Shown: positions 18,501 to 26,706 of the stretch, piece by piece
How the letters are laid out: every line of letters begins with the position of its first letter
Numbering within the stretch: position 1 is the first letter of the stretch
Source of the DNA: Psychrobacter maritimus
Lineage (GTDB): Bacteria; Pseudomonadota; Gammaproteobacteria; Pseudomonadales; Moraxellaceae
Reading direction: 5' to 3'
DNA length: 64,000 nucleotides
NCBI RefSeq assembly: GCF_904846345.1
Contig: NZ_CAJHAJ010000005.1
Span: forward strand, 62,001-126,000
Notes under the pieces: generated by a model
What the model was told of the DNA's origin: nothing
Seen by the model: the letters and a program-made list of their open reading frames with translations, nothing else
The model's database searches: none
Translations under genes and position numbers: made by a program

Positions 18501-19597
18501 TGGCCTGACTGCTCCCATTTTTCCGCAAGCTCTGGAATATGCAGATGTGACACATGAAAGCCCGTTAAACCGGCTTTGGGCTTACCGCCACGACCGGTTG
18601 CGCCTTCATCACGAATCTCACCGCCCGCGCCCGTCGCTGCACCGGCATAAGGAGCAATCGCCGTTGGATGGTTATGGGTTTCAACCTTCATTAAGATATC
18701 GATTTTTTCTTGATGGAAATCGTAAGGATGCGCTGAATTGGCATCCATTGCATCAGTAGGGACTGGGTAGAAGCGCATACCCTCAGAACCTGCCATTACC
18801 GCAGCATTGTCTTTATAAGCCGATAAGATACCTTGAGGATTGGCTTTATAAGTATTCTTAATCATTTGGAACAATGATTTTGGCTGAACTGCGCCATCTA
18901 CCGTCCATTCAGCGTTAAAGATTTTATGACGGCAATGCTCTGAGTTTGCTTGGGCAAACATCATCAGCTCAACGTCGGTTGGATTGCGCTTTAGCTCATT
19001 GACATACGCATTCATCAAATAGTCAATATCTTCGCTCGATAGCGCAAAGCCAAATTCTGTATTGGCTGCTTCAAGCGCCGACTGACCTTGGCCAATGACA
19101 TCGATATGATTGAGCGATGCCGGCTTTTCATCGTCAAACAATTTATTCACATCGTTTAAATCATAGACCAAGCTTTGGGTCATGCGGTCAAACAGTAATT
19201 GCTCAGCGGCTTTAGGTAGCGTTGCACCCATTTCGCCGTCTGCTTTTCCATCAATGGTTAGCGTATAAACAATGACGCGCTCAACACGGTTAATCTCAAT
19301 ATCACAATTATTAAAAATATCGGTCGCTTTACTCGCCCACGGCGAAATCGTACCAAAACGCGGGCCTACGATGACTTGTAATTGGTTGTTTTGTGGAGCG
19401 GCAAGTTGGGTGTCTGCCTTAACCCCAAATAGGTCCAGCGCTTTTTTCTGCTCATCACCTTCAAGCTTGCGTGATAGCACATAAACTTGCTGAGTATTGA
19501 TGTGGCTGACATTTAGCTCGGTTTTTTGCTGAAACTGACTGATGAGTTGCTGCGTCTGAAAATCGGTAAGAAACGGTTGTCCGGCGATGGTCATCAT
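15587..19597 (-). CDS. purL: Phosphoribosylformylglycinamidine synthase
   Basis: Large single-chain FGAR amidotransferase (1336 residues) of de novo purine synthesis: FGAR + glutamine + ATP to FGAM. Order: N-terminal PurS-like domain (~1-150), linker with FAQANSEHCRHKIFNA, first AIRS-type half with KVETHNHPTAIAPYAGAATG and GGGAASS, second half with VGKDSLSM and YHDIGDGGLLATIAEM, and a C-terminal class I glutaminase with GVCNGCQMM (nucleophile Cys) and MPHPERTLR. The length equals gammaproteobacterial PurL (~1290-1300) plus a little. Monocistronic, with a terminator downstream. Confidence 0.98.
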   Translation of the reverse strand: MMTIAGQPFLTDFQTQQLISQFQQKTELNVSHINTQQVYVLSRKLEGDEQKKALDLFGVKADTQLAAPQNNQLQVIVGPRFGTISPWASKATDIFNNCDIEINRVERVIVYTLTIDGKADGEMGATLPKAAEQLLFDRMTQSLVYDLNDVNKLFDDEKPASLNHIDVIGQGQSALEAANTEFGFALSSEDIDYLMNAYVNELKRNPTDVELMMFAQANSEHCRHKIFNAEWTVDGAVQPKSLFQMIKNTYKANPQGILSAYKDNAAVMAGSEGMRFYPVPTDAMDANSAHPYDFHQEKIDILMKVETHNHPTAIAPYAGAATGAGGEIRDEGATGRGGKPKAGLTGFHVSHLHIPELAEKWEQSGQLSTQDYGTPDRMATSLEIMTEAPLGSANFSNEFGRPNLCGYFRSFQLDTSAAKDGSQMRGYHKPIMLAGGYGNIKRNLIEKNAIQQGDLLIVLGGPAMQIGLGGGAASSVDSGSLDEGLDFASVQRDNAEMERRCQEVIDRCWALAGNDIDASNNSKDGNPIVSLHDVGAGGLSNAMPELVNDHEMGAVLNLRKIPSLEAGMSPMAIWSNEAQERYVLAIRPESKDQFDAICARERCPYAILGEATEIRQLVVNDELLPEQPVDMPMQVLLGGTPQMQRSFERQETTLPALELGDVNLAESIKDVLRHPTVASKSFLISIGDRSITGMVVRDQYVGRYQVPVSDCAVTASGLIALDGQPMSGEAMSVGERTPVALINPKASARLAVGEAITNIAGARITQLSDITMSANWMAACGEDVEDAALFDAVYTVGEELCPALGIAIPVGKDSLSMRANWTDSNEDGSTDKSVVSPMSLVITAFAPVIDVAKTLTPELINGDSAFYRIDLSKGKLRLGGSILAQTLSKLGNDCPDLAQPSDLVDFFNFIQAGNAQGVISAYHDIGDGGLLATIAEMQFTSRQGIKLSLTDDNLLGQLFSEELGAVIQVLPENVAALMQLAEEFNVSDMLSLVGQSSEEDSLLIQTPTLMGDDTLRFKRSELQQEWSQVSYQIARRRDNPACVQQEYDLIADTSHQGLIAAPNFDLNQKVEEPYLNSRDTKPRVAILREQGVNGQTEMAAGFTQAGFEAVDVHMSDLLEGRINLRDFDGLVACGGFSYGDVLGAGSGWANSILFHDELRMQFVRFFARPDTFSLGVCNGCQMMAQLKDLIPGAENFPRFIANKSARFEARTVNVKVERTKSILFKGMQDSILPIAVAHGEGYATLDNTEIDGMAKHGQLAMRFVDSQGHPTETYPLNPNGSLGGVTGLCSTDGRVTIMMPHPERTLRAYNHSWKPQEWDEDGAWMRMFRNARAWLR

Positions 19598-20148
19598 AAA
19601 GGCATAATCCGTAAGATCAAGGCATCTCTGCCATGCAAAGTAAATGGTCTGCGTATTATAACAAGAAGCCCCGTAATAAGCAGGTCAAAACCGAGATAAA
19701 TTGCTGAAAAGCTCAGTGAGTAAGTCAGTTACTAAGCTATAAACCGTTATAAAATAGCGCTTAGCAGATAACTGTTCTGAGTTAGGTTTTAGCAGCTTTT
19801 TCAATTGCTTTATTAACTGCCATTTTAAACTTCCCTATTAACCTACAACTTTTACAAATAATTTTTCTCAACAGAAAGCCTTAATGAATGAAGTCCAGCG
19901 TCACAATTTTTACCCAATGCTTATAGTCCTTACAAACACTCACATCGCATTACTGGCAGCCTATATAAATCTCCTACGGGTAATCGTTATCCTAGATGGC
20001 AGTTGCTGGCGAGTTAAGCGCTTATCTATTTGCTTATTTAGCTAAAGCTTGACCGTTTAAACTAAAGATTCAATGAAACAAAAACGTAATCAATAACAAT
20101 AATCCATTAACGAAAAATCAATCACTACAATGAAAAAGGATAATCACC
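19598..20148. other. 551-bp divergent intergenic region, purL / PNPOx-like gene
   Basis: No gene seen. It should contain the purL promoter (minus) and the promoter of the gene at 20149 (plus). A small near-palindrome GGGTAATCGTTATCC lies near 19980. No convincing PurR box or riboswitch was recognised. Confidence 0.4.
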
Positions 20149-20643
20149 ATGAGTAACCAAGAGCATATCGCTAAAATTCAAGACGTTATTAAAGATGTAA
20201 AGTTCGCCATGATGAGTACCACCAATAAAAAAGGCGATATCCATGCTTGGCCGATGACCACTAATGAGGTCAATCTCGATAAGAAAGAAATTTGGTTTAT
20301 CGGCGATAAATCCTCAGACGTCGTCAAAGATATTCAGGATGATGCAAGAATCGGTCTGACTTATGCCACTCAAGATGAAAAGAACTTTGTTTCTATTAGT
20401 GCTAACGCTGAATTGCCGACAGACAAAGCTAAATTGGATGAGCTTTGGTCGCCGGTTTATAACGCTTTCTTTGAGCATGGTAAAGAAGATGAAAACGTAC
20501 AATTGATTAAAGTCGTGCCTCATGGTGCAGAATGCTGGCTTAGCGGCAGTACCGTCGTGAATATGTTTAAGATGGCAGCCGCAGCGGTACAAGATGGCAA
20601 AACTGCTGAAGATATGGGTGAAACCTTTTCAGTCTCTCTATAG
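20149..20643 (+). CDS. Pyridoxamine 5'-phosphate oxidase-like (general stress protein 26 type) flavin-binding protein
   Basis: A 164-residue split-barrel protein of the PNPOx-like superfamily. Visible: KFAMMSTTNKKGDIHAWPMT (first strands of the flavin barrel), EIWFIGDKSSDVVKDIQDDARIGLTY (second half, typical of stress protein 26), FVSISANAEL and a C-terminal CWLSGSTVVNMFKMAAA. Such proteins bind FMN/FAD or F420 and are often stress induced; the reaction here is unknown. Strong ribosome site AAAAGGA before the ATG. Single gene followed by a bidirectional terminator. Confidence 0.85.
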   Translation: MSNQEHIAKIQDVIKDVKFAMMSTTNKKGDIHAWPMTTNEVNLDKKEIWFIGDKSSDVVKDIQDDARIGLTYATQDEKNFVSISANAELPTDKAKLDELWSPVYNAFFEHGKEDENVQLIKVVPHGAECWLSGSTVVNMFKMAAAAVQDGKTAEDMGETFSVSL

Positions 20644-20720
20644 ACCCTATGACTATGCTTTTAGAAACTAAAGTATGGTTTAAGAAACTAAAATATTAGA
20701 ATTTTATAGACGCCTCCATA

Positions 20721-20758
20721 AAAAAAACGCCAGTCGTATAATGCGACTGGCGTTTTTT
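20721..20758. terminator. Bidirectional intrinsic terminator between convergent genes
   Basis: CGCCAGTCG (20728-20736) pairs with CGACTGGCG (20744-20752). Seven A precede (20721-20727) and six T follow (20753-20758), so it serves both the PNPOx-like gene and pgsA. Confidence 0.92.
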
Positions 20759-20781
20759 AGCAAGCTTATTTTTAATCTATA

Positions 20782-21468
20782 TTAACCGCTTTGTTTTAAA
20801 TAAGGCCACGCGGCTTTTAGATAAATGAGCATCGACCATAAGGTTAAAATCACCGCGGCAACCATTAATACATAACCTATCATCTCAAGCGATTGCCAGT
20901 TTAATAATAAAACGGTGATGGCTATCATCTGAAAAGTGGTTTTGAGTTTACCGACATAAGAGACCGCCACACTGGTGCTTTTACCGAGCTCAGCCATCCA
21001 TTCACGTAGCGCCGATACGGCGATTTCACGCGAGATAATCACAATCGCGGCTATCGCCATAATGATATTCGGATGCCACTGCACTAAAATAATCAAGGCA
21101 GCTGCGACCATTAATTTATCGGCAACGGGGTCCAAAAAGCGCCCAAAGGCCGATACTACATTGAGCTTACGAGCAAAATACCCATCAAGCCAATCGGTAA
21201 TTGCCGCGATAATAAAGACGCCGGTCAGCAGTAAATGGCGCAGTAAGCTGTCGCTAAATTCACTCATGCCGACCCGAGCGATGACGTTATCCGAAATCGC
21301 GGGCATCCCAATACCTAGGGCGGGTGGCCAATAGGCAATTGCTACAAATAGCGGAATCATTAAAATACGCGCAATCGTTAGATTATTGGGCAGATTAAAA
21401 ATACTTTTATCATTTTGCGCCGGTAGCGGTTTTTGTTCTGGCGTGTGCAGCTGTGTACTCTCGGTCAT
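20782..21468 (-). CDS. pgsA: CDP-diacylglycerol-glycerol-3-phosphate 3-phosphatidyltransferase
   Basis: Inner-membrane enzyme making phosphatidylglycerophosphate, the committed step of phosphatidylglycerol and cardiolipin synthesis. The CDP-alcohol phosphatidyltransferase signature D-G-x2-A-R-x8-G-x3-D-x3-D is present as DWLDGYFARKLNVVSAFGRF followed by LDPVADKL. Several hydrophobic segments match the membrane topology (TIARILMIPLFVAIAYW, LLLTGVFIIAAITDW, ILVQWHPNIIMAIAAIVII, TFQMIAITVLLLNW, YVLMVAAVILTLWSMLIYL). At 228 residues it is longer than E. coli PgsA (182) because of a polar N-terminus and a loop. Confidence 0.96.
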   Translation of the reverse strand: MTESTQLHTPEQKPLPAQNDKSIFNLPNNLTIARILMIPLFVAIAYWPPALGIGMPAISDNVIARVGMSEFSDSLLRHLLLTGVFIIAAITDWLDGYFARKLNVVSAFGRFLDPVADKLMVAAALIILVQWHPNIIMAIAAIVIISREIAVSALREWMAELGKSTSVAVSYVGKLKTTFQMIAITVLLLNWQSLEMIGYVLMVAAVILTLWSMLIYLKAAWPYLKQSG

Positions 21469-21779
21469 GGCAAACCCAGTTGATAGTGAACGATAAGAAT
21501 GTGGTTAGCTTAGCATTTTTACGGCATGGCGTCATGCCATCTCTATAGGTTGGTTTTGGCTTTGATTCGTTACCCTTTATTTTGACCAATAAACGCTTAT
21601 AAATAGAGATTTATAATAGCCTTATTATTTTACTACTTCTTGACAATATAGGCAGGTATAACGCCCTCAAAACGTAATGACATGTAAGCAAACTAGGTAA
21701 ATCAGCCATTTTCGGTTATCATGGTCAAATAAATACAGTTGTACACTGATAGTTGTAAGCAGATGTAAGAAATTCTTGA

Positions 21780-21936
21780 AATAGCGGATTCTGACATCAT
21801 CTTTATATTAACAATAATAAATCTTGATCAATTTATTTGTGACTCGTTTACATCAAAATCGTTAATAGCAAAAGTAACTCGGTCGCATGATAAGTTTTCC
21901 TCAGCCCACGACACCTCCTTCGTGGGCTCTTTTTTT
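21780..21936 (+). ncRNA. Putative small RNA ending in an orphan terminator
   Basis: The hairpin AGCCCACG (21903-21910) / CGTGGGCT (21921-21928) followed by CTTTTTTT is a textbook intrinsic terminator on the plus strand, yet no ORF lies upstream for over 400 bp on that strand. Candidate promoter: TTGATC around 21825 with TTTACA 17 bp later, which is weak. The 5' end is a guess; only the terminator is solid. No sRNA family was recognised. Confidence 0.4.
21903..21936 (+). terminator. Orphan intrinsic terminator
   Basis: Eight-pair GC-rich stem AGCCCACG/CGTGGGCT with a 10-nt loop and a C plus seven or more T. It is not downstream of any plus-strand gene. Confidence 0.85.
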
Positions 21937-22037
21937 GCCTGCGCTTTAGCATTATCAATGCTTAAACATTTCTATAGCTAAATATAGTCTGGTACTGCTA
22001 TCTTGCAGAACTAAATACCGCTAAATACTATCAAGCA

Positions 22038-22469
22038 TTAAAGCTTATGTTTTGATTTAAATGGCTCTGAGAACTGCAAAATTAAAAAGCCCACAAAAGA
22101 TAAAATAATGGCAATCTCATAGCGACCGTAGGCGACCGAGATACCTATAGCGCCCGTATTCCAAAGACTGGCTGCCGTTGCCGTGCCTTTTGAGCCTTCT
22201 TCGTTTTTAAAAATCGCCCCACCGCCGATAAAGCCCATACCGGTGATAATGGCGTACATGATTCTCGCCTCCCCAGCTGAATCATAAATATCCATGCCTA
22301 CAAGCATAAAAGCACAGGAAGCAATCGTTACGAGCGGAAAGGTTCTAAGCCCTGCGCCGTTGTCTTTCATTTCACGGTTTAGGGCAATCGGTAGGGAGAG
22401 AATAAAGGCAATACCCAATTGAAAAAAATGATATTGCATCAGCTCTATATCGATATCAAATCCAAACAT
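22038..22469 (-). CDS. MgtC/SapB family membrane protein
   Basis: A 143-residue inner-membrane protein with about four transmembrane segments (HFFQLGIAFILSLPIALN, FPLVTIASCAFMLVGMDIY, MYAIITGMGFIGGGAIF, YEIAIILSFVGFLILQF). The MgtC/SapB signatures GAGLRTFPLVTIASC, GMGFIGGGAIFKNE and GTATAASLWNTGAIGISVAYGRY are clear. It lacks the soluble C-terminal domain of Salmonella MgtC, so it is the short SapB-like form. Family members modulate magnesium-limited growth, in some cases through F-ATPase; a role here is inferred. A very strong ribosome site (AAGGAGGT) precedes the ATG. Confidence 0.9.
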   Translation of the reverse strand: MFGFDIDIELMQYHFFQLGIAFILSLPIALNREMKDNGAGLRTFPLVTIASCAFMLVGMDIYDSAGEARIMYAIITGMGFIGGGAIFKNEEGSKGTATAASLWNTGAIGISVAYGRYEIAIILSFVGFLILQFSEPFKSKHKL

Positions 22470-22507
22470 GGCGTCCTACCTCCTTTTATTTAGTTCGCAC
22501 AGATGAC

Positions 22508-23755
22508 TTAACCCGCACTAATTAATGAGTGCGCGTAAATCCTTGCCACTGTTTGTGTTGCCATCTGATAACAGCTCTCGATATTGCCCTGCCCGCACCA
22601 GTCGCCGCTGACAATCCATTGCTGCTCGTTATCGACCAATATGCCTACTGCTTCTTTATTAGCATCTGTATTATTAGAATCTGTATTAGAAGCCTTGACG
22701 GTCGCAGCATAACGCCAGCGATGACAGTCAATTTGGCTTGGTGTACTGTCTGCATTCCAACCTAAAGCTTGCTTGGCGGCTGCTAATAACTGCGCTTTTA
22801 TCGTATCCATATCGGCATCAACGTGCTGCTCTGACCAATCATTGCGCGCATGAATAGTAATACTGGGTAATAGCTCATCATGGGCAGGCTTTTGCTGCTC
22901 GATAAAGATTCTATCAAGTATAGAATCCTGCACATACGCTACATCCCATACCATTTCCTGATACTTTAATGATTCAGGCAATGGCTGCTTATCATCCCAG
23001 CCAAGCATCAAGCTATAGCAGGCTTGCATTTGTGGCTCAGTGATTTTTGCTAATTCAGAAAAACCACTATTTGCCATCAGCTCTACAGCTTGAGCATTTG
23101 GTGCGGTACAAATGACCCAATCAAAACTGCCAAGACTGTTGCCGTCTTCATTAAATAACTCGGTTTTCTGACTGGTTTTTTTGCTGACTTTATTAGCGAG
23201 AGTTTGGTTATATTCTGCCAAAGCCACGACGCGGGTTTTAAATGTTATGGTCGTATACTGTAACTCATCGGCTAATGCTCGCCCCCAACTGGTCATTTTT
23301 GGCGTGCTGATATAGCGCGCCTGAACCCTACTCCATTGCTCTCTAGCTTGAATATCAGCTGTCTGATTATTCGCATCTATTGGCGTTAAGCTCACTACTT
23401 GCGCGCACCAAGGCTGTAGCAAACCTGTCTGTATCCAAGGCTCAATAAACTGCTGAAAGCTTGTACTCTTGGCGGTAAAAAACTGCGCACCAAATGCCCA
23501 TTGCCAGTTTTTATTAGTGTGGCTATCGGTGCGATAACGAGTCGCTAAACGACCGACGCTGCGCGACTTTTCAAAAATAGTAATTTCTGGTATCAAGGCT
23601 TTGACATTAATTTGCTGGTGATTAATTTGCTGGTTATTCATTTGGCTAAAAGCACGCTCTAATAAGGTTGCGGTAAATAAGCCCGTTAAGCCGCCACCAA
23701 TAATGGCAATTTTCGGCGATGATGTCTGAGCAAGCGGCAAAGAAGAGTCAGGCAT
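22508..23755 (-). CDS. Renalase-like FAD/NAD(P)-binding oxidoreductase
   Basis: FAD-dependent amine-oxidase-fold protein. The dinucleotide-binding loop IAIIGGGLTGLFTATLLERAF is at its N-terminus, followed by a FEKSRSVGRLATRYR segment and WAFGAQFFTAKS, typical of bacterial renalase-like proteins, and a C-terminal GDWCGQGNIESCYQMA FAD-contact segment. Renalases oxidise mis-reduced NAD(P)H isomers; the substrate here is not shown. The frame opens from a TTG at 23803, but the ATG at 23753-23755 puts the first strand directly after a short leader, giving about 415 residues. The stop is 38 bp before the mgtC-like gene, so the two may be co-transcribed. Confidence 0.88.
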   Translation of the reverse strand: MPDSSLPLAQTSSPKIAIIGGGLTGLFTATLLERAFSQMNNQQINHQQINVKALIPEITIFEKSRSVGRLATRYRTDSHTNKNWQWAFGAQFFTAKSTSFQQFIEPWIQTGLLQPWCAQVVSLTPIDANNQTADIQAREQWSRVQARYISTPKMTSWGRALADELQYTTITFKTRVVALAEYNQTLANKVSKKTSQKTELFNEDGNSLGSFDWVICTAPNAQAVELMANSGFSELAKITEPQMQACYSLMLGWDDKQPLPESLKYQEMVWDVAYVQDSILDRIFIEQQKPAHDELLPSITIHARNDWSEQHVDADMDTIKAQLLAAAKQALGWNADSTPSQIDCHRWRYAATVKASNTDSNNTDANKEAVGILVDNEQQWIVSGDWCGQGNIESCYQMATQTVARIYAHSLISAG

Positions 23756-23814
23756 AATGACAGTAAACCTTATAAAATAGGGAGCAAAATATAGTAGATT
23801 CAATGTAAAAAAAC

Positions 23815-23892
23815 ACCGTGCTGCTGGGATGAATTTTTCGAAGCTTCTGGAGTGCGAAGTGCACAGTAAGCGAGGAAAATTTATACCAGCAG
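23815..23892. repeat. Dispersed intergenic repeat, copy 1
   Basis: CTGGGATGAATTTTTCG-A-AGC (23824-23844), then TCTG, ACAG-T-AAGC-G-AGGAAAA. It matches copy 2 at 32031-32090. This copy is bounded by a 7-bp inverted repeat CTGCTGG (23821-23827) / CCAGCAG (23886-23892) and has an inner GTGC...GCAC pair. Lies about 65 bp upstream of the renalase-like start. Confidence 0.7.
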
Positions 23893-24025
23893 AAGATTGT
23901 TTTGAACGTGCCTCTTTTATCTTGAACTGACTATAGAAACCATAGAAGCTGGAGCCATAAAACAGCGCAGCTATGTTAAATATATTGAACCTTTAAAGCC
24001 GGTCAATATCAATAACGTCTACGTA

Positions 24026-24060
24026 AAAGAGCCATGCTATTTTTGCTAACATGGCTCTTT
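24026..24060 (-). terminator. Intrinsic terminator downstream of acs
   Basis: AAAGAGCCATG (24026-24036) / CATGGCTCTTT (24050-24060), 11 perfect pairs and a 13-nt loop. On the minus strand it is followed by TTTT, placing it about 135 bp after the acs stop. Confidence 0.75.
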
Positions 24061-24166
24061 ATTGTTTCACTTACACTTATAAAAGCTTATTTATAAGCCT
24101 AAGTATTTGCTATTGGCGCTAAAAAATTACTTTTGACTATTTTATCTATCGATAATTATTCGATAC

Positions 24167-24188
24167 CTATTAGATAGCTATCTAATAG
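24167..24188. repeat. Perfect 22-bp palindrome just after acs
   Basis: CTATTAGATAG (24167-24177) is the exact reverse complement of the following CTATCTAATAG (24178-24188). It begins 6 bp past the acs stop codon. No T-run follows, so it is not an obvious terminator. Confidence 0.85.
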
Positions 24189-24194
24189 CTACTA

Positions 24195-26156
24195 TCAGTC
24201 TCCGCGTTCAGCTTTCACCACATCAACTAGCTCATTGATAACGGTGCTATCGGCAAGGGTTGATAAATCACCCAGTCCAACATATTGCCCTGCTGCAAGA
24301 TTGCGCAAGATACGGCGCATGATTTTCCCAGAGCGCGTCTTGGGTAACACATTGACCATATAGATAGCATCTAAATTGGCAATCGGACCAATCTCCATAC
24401 GCACATGGCGGTTCAGCTCTGATTTTAGTGATTCGGTGGCAGTTTCACCCGATTTTAGAATAATAAAGGCGCAAATACCCATACCGCGAATGTCGTGCGG
24501 CATACCAACGATAGCCGCCTCAGCGGTCGCCGGATGCGCGACTACCGCGCTTTCAATCTCTGCGGTGCCCAATCGATGTCCTGAGACATTGAGCACGTCA
24601 TCTACCCGTCCGGTAATCCAATAGTGCCCGTCTTCGTCTCGCTGCGCGCCATCACCCGTAAAGTAGTAGCCCGGATATTCTGTAAAATAGGTTTTTAAAA
24701 AGCGCTCATGATCATTATAAATGGTACGCATCTGCCCCGGCCAACCACCACTAATTGCAAGGTTGCCTTCGGCCGAGCCTTCGAGTATCTCGCCATCACC
24801 GTCAACGACGACGGGTACAATACCATACAAGGGATTCATCGCCGCACCCGGTTTCATATCTACCGTGCCCGGTATCGGCGCCAGTAAAATACCGCCGGTT
24901 TCCGTCTGCCACCAGGTATCGACAATCGGACATTTACCGCCGCCGACAACATGATAGTACCAATCCCACGCTTCCGGATTAATCGGCTCACCAACGGTGC
25001 CGAGCAAGCGCAAACTTGAACGATTTGACTCACGGACAAAGGTATCACCCTCTTTCATCATGGCGCGAATCGCCGTCGGTGCTGTGTACAAGACCGTGAC
25101 TTGGTGTTTATCAATAATATGACCGATACGCGCCCACGTTGGATATTCTGGTACCCCTTCAAACATAACGGTCGTCGTGCCATTGGCAAGCGGCGCGTAA
25201 GTAGCATAGGTATGACCCGTCACCCAACCGACATCCGCGGTACACCAGTAGACATCGTCTTCTTTAATATCAAACACATCACGGAAGGTAGAAAGCGCAT
25301 AAGTGATATAACCGCCAGTGGTATGCAACACGCCTTTGGGCTTGCCGGTTGAGCCTGAGGTATATAACAAAAACAGCGGGTCTTCGGCATTCATCACTTC
25401 AGGTTCGCAATGCTTTGATTCACCATCGACCAAACTGTGATACCAAACATCGCGGCGACCACTCATTGGTACAGAATTGCCCGTACGATGGACGACAATG
25501 ACGTTGGTCACACTATCGGTGCCATCCATGTCTAAAGCGCGGTCGACACTGGCTTTGAGCGGCGTGCGCTTATTACCACGGATACCTTCGTCAGCGGTAA
25601 TGACCAGTTTAGACTGACTGTCAATAATACGGTTACCCAAACTCTCAGCAGAAAAGCCGCCAAACACCACCGAATGCACCGCCCCAATGCGGGTACACGC
25701 CAGCATTGCCACCATTGCTTCTGGTATCATAGGCATATATAAAGTGACGCGATCGCCCTTTTTGACCCCAAGTTTGCGCATGGCATTGCCTAGGCGACAA
25801 ACCGCTTCATGCAGCTCTTTAAATGAGATAATTTTATGCAGTGACGGATGGTCACCTTCCCAAATAATCGCCGGTTTATAGGGGTTATTTTTAACATGGC
25901 GGTCAAGGCAGTTGACTGAAATGTTCAGCTCACCATCTTCATACCATTTGATATGAAAATCTTCTAAATCATAATTAACATTGCTAATTTTGGTGGGCTT
26001 TTTTATCCAATCAATCAGCTCGGCACGCTTCGCCCAAAAGGCATCGTTTGCCTCAGGTGACGCAATGGATTGTTGGTATTCTTTAGTGTATTGTTCAGCG
26101 GTGGTATTGGCAGCGGCGACAAATTCAGCCGTGATAGGAAATGATTTCTGAGTCAT
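24195..26156 (-). CDS. acs: Acetyl-CoA synthetase
   Basis: AMP-forming acetate:CoA ligase, the high-affinity acetate assimilation enzyme (cytoplasm). Motifs in order: N-terminal ACAS domain ([14 protein letters not shown]), [20 protein letters not shown] (P-loop-like), [57 protein letters not shown] and the C-terminal [19 protein letters not shown] with the lysine normally acetylated to switch the enzyme off. Two ATGs occur; the Shine-Dalgarno AAAAGG abuts the first (26165) but is well spaced from the second (26156), so I chose the second (653 residues). A candidate promoter is listed separately. Confidence 0.98.
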   Translation of the reverse strand: MTQKSFPITAEFVAAANTTAEQYTKEYQQSIASPEANDAFWAKRAELIDWIKKPTKISNVNYDLEDFHIKWYEDGELNISVNCLDRHVKNNPYKPAIIWEGDHPSLHKIISFKELHEAVCRLGNAMRKLGVKKGDRVTLYMPMIPEAMVAMLACTRIGAVHSVVFGGFSAESLGNRIIDSQSKLVITADEGIRGNKRTPLKASVDRALDMDGTDSVTNVIVVHRTGNSVPMSGRRDVWYHSLVDGESKHCEPEVMNAEDPLFLLYTSGSTGKPKGVLHTTGGYITYALSTFRDVFDIKEDDVYWCTADVGWVTGHTYATYAPLANGTTTVMFEGVPEYPTWARIGHIIDKHQVTVLYTAPTAIRAMMKEGDTFVRESNRSSLRLLGTVGEPINPEAWDWYYHVVGGGKCPIVDTWWQTETGGILLAPIPGTVDMKPGAAMNPLYGIVPVVVDGDGEILEGSAEGNLAISGGWPGQMRTIYNDHERFLKTYFTEYPGYYFTGDGAQRDEDGHYWITGRVDDVLNVSGHRLGTAEIESAVVAHPATAEAAIVGMPHDIRGMGICAFIILKSGETATESLKSELNRHVRMEIGPIANLDAIYMVNVLPKTRSGKIMRRILRNLAAGQYVGLGDLSTLADSTVINELVDVVKAERGD

Positions 26157-26270
26157 CGTAGTCATCCTTTTCTAATTATTATGACCGGTAGCGGCTTTCA
26201 TGAAGCGACTGACGTCAAACACCAGTCGTCAAACAACAATCGCTGCTACAGGTGATAAGCGTCATCTTCC

Positions 26271-26300
26271 ATAATGTGACACCTAAGGATAGTTTGACAA
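26271..26300 (-). promoter_or_regulatory. Candidate acs promoter
   Basis: On the minus strand TTGTCA (26295-26300) and CATTAT (26271-26276) are separated by 18 bp, about 115 bp upstream of the acs start. Prediction from sequence only. Confidence 0.4.
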
Positions 26301-26537
26301 ATAAGCGCGAGGGTTGCAAGACATCAACCGTGAATCACAACAATTCCGCTGCACAGCTGTATACTTGATAAAGCATTACATATCTTGATGAATCGATTGA
26401 TTATTCAATAATATTCTCTATACCTGCATTTTTAGAATCTTTGGCAGTTTTCAGTGCATAGAGAATCTCTCATCGCCTTATTTAATCCTTGTAAGCTGAA
26501 AGAAAACATGGACAATGGCTAGCCTAAAGATCGGCTT

Positions 26538-26579
26538 AAAAATAGCGGTAAGCTATACTCAGTAGCCTGCTATTTTTTT
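26538..26579. terminator. Orphan terminator-like hairpin
   Basis: AAAAATAGC (26538-26546) pairs with GCTATTTTT (26569-26577), with T continuing to 26579 and A-runs on the other side. It lies in the acs leader region and could act on either strand. Confidence 0.45.
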
Positions 26580-26706
26580 GCCTCAAAATCTACTATTTGT
26601 TTTACTGCTAATTTTATTGTTAATGTTATAGCTACTTTTATTACTGCCTTTATAGCTACCTTTTATTTTAACCTTTATAACCTCTCGCTTTTTGGAACAT
26701 ATCGTC

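Larger units (their letters stand above)
21469..22037. other. 569-bp intergenic region with an orphan terminator
   Basis: No coding frame was seen. It lies between the start of pgsA (minus) and the end of the mgtC-like gene (minus). On the plus strand a strong terminator at 21903-21936 has no gene before it (see the ncRNA entry). Confidence 0.6.
26157..26706. other. 550-bp divergent intergenic region, acs / HI0933-type flavoprotein
   Basis: No gene seen. Contains the candidate acs promoter and a plus-strand hairpin AAAAATAGC (26538-26546) / GCTATTTTT (26669 is not involved; the arm is 26569-26577) followed by more T, a terminator-like structure with no gene before it. A/T-rich low-complexity sequence follows up to 26690. 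Confidence 0.5.
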
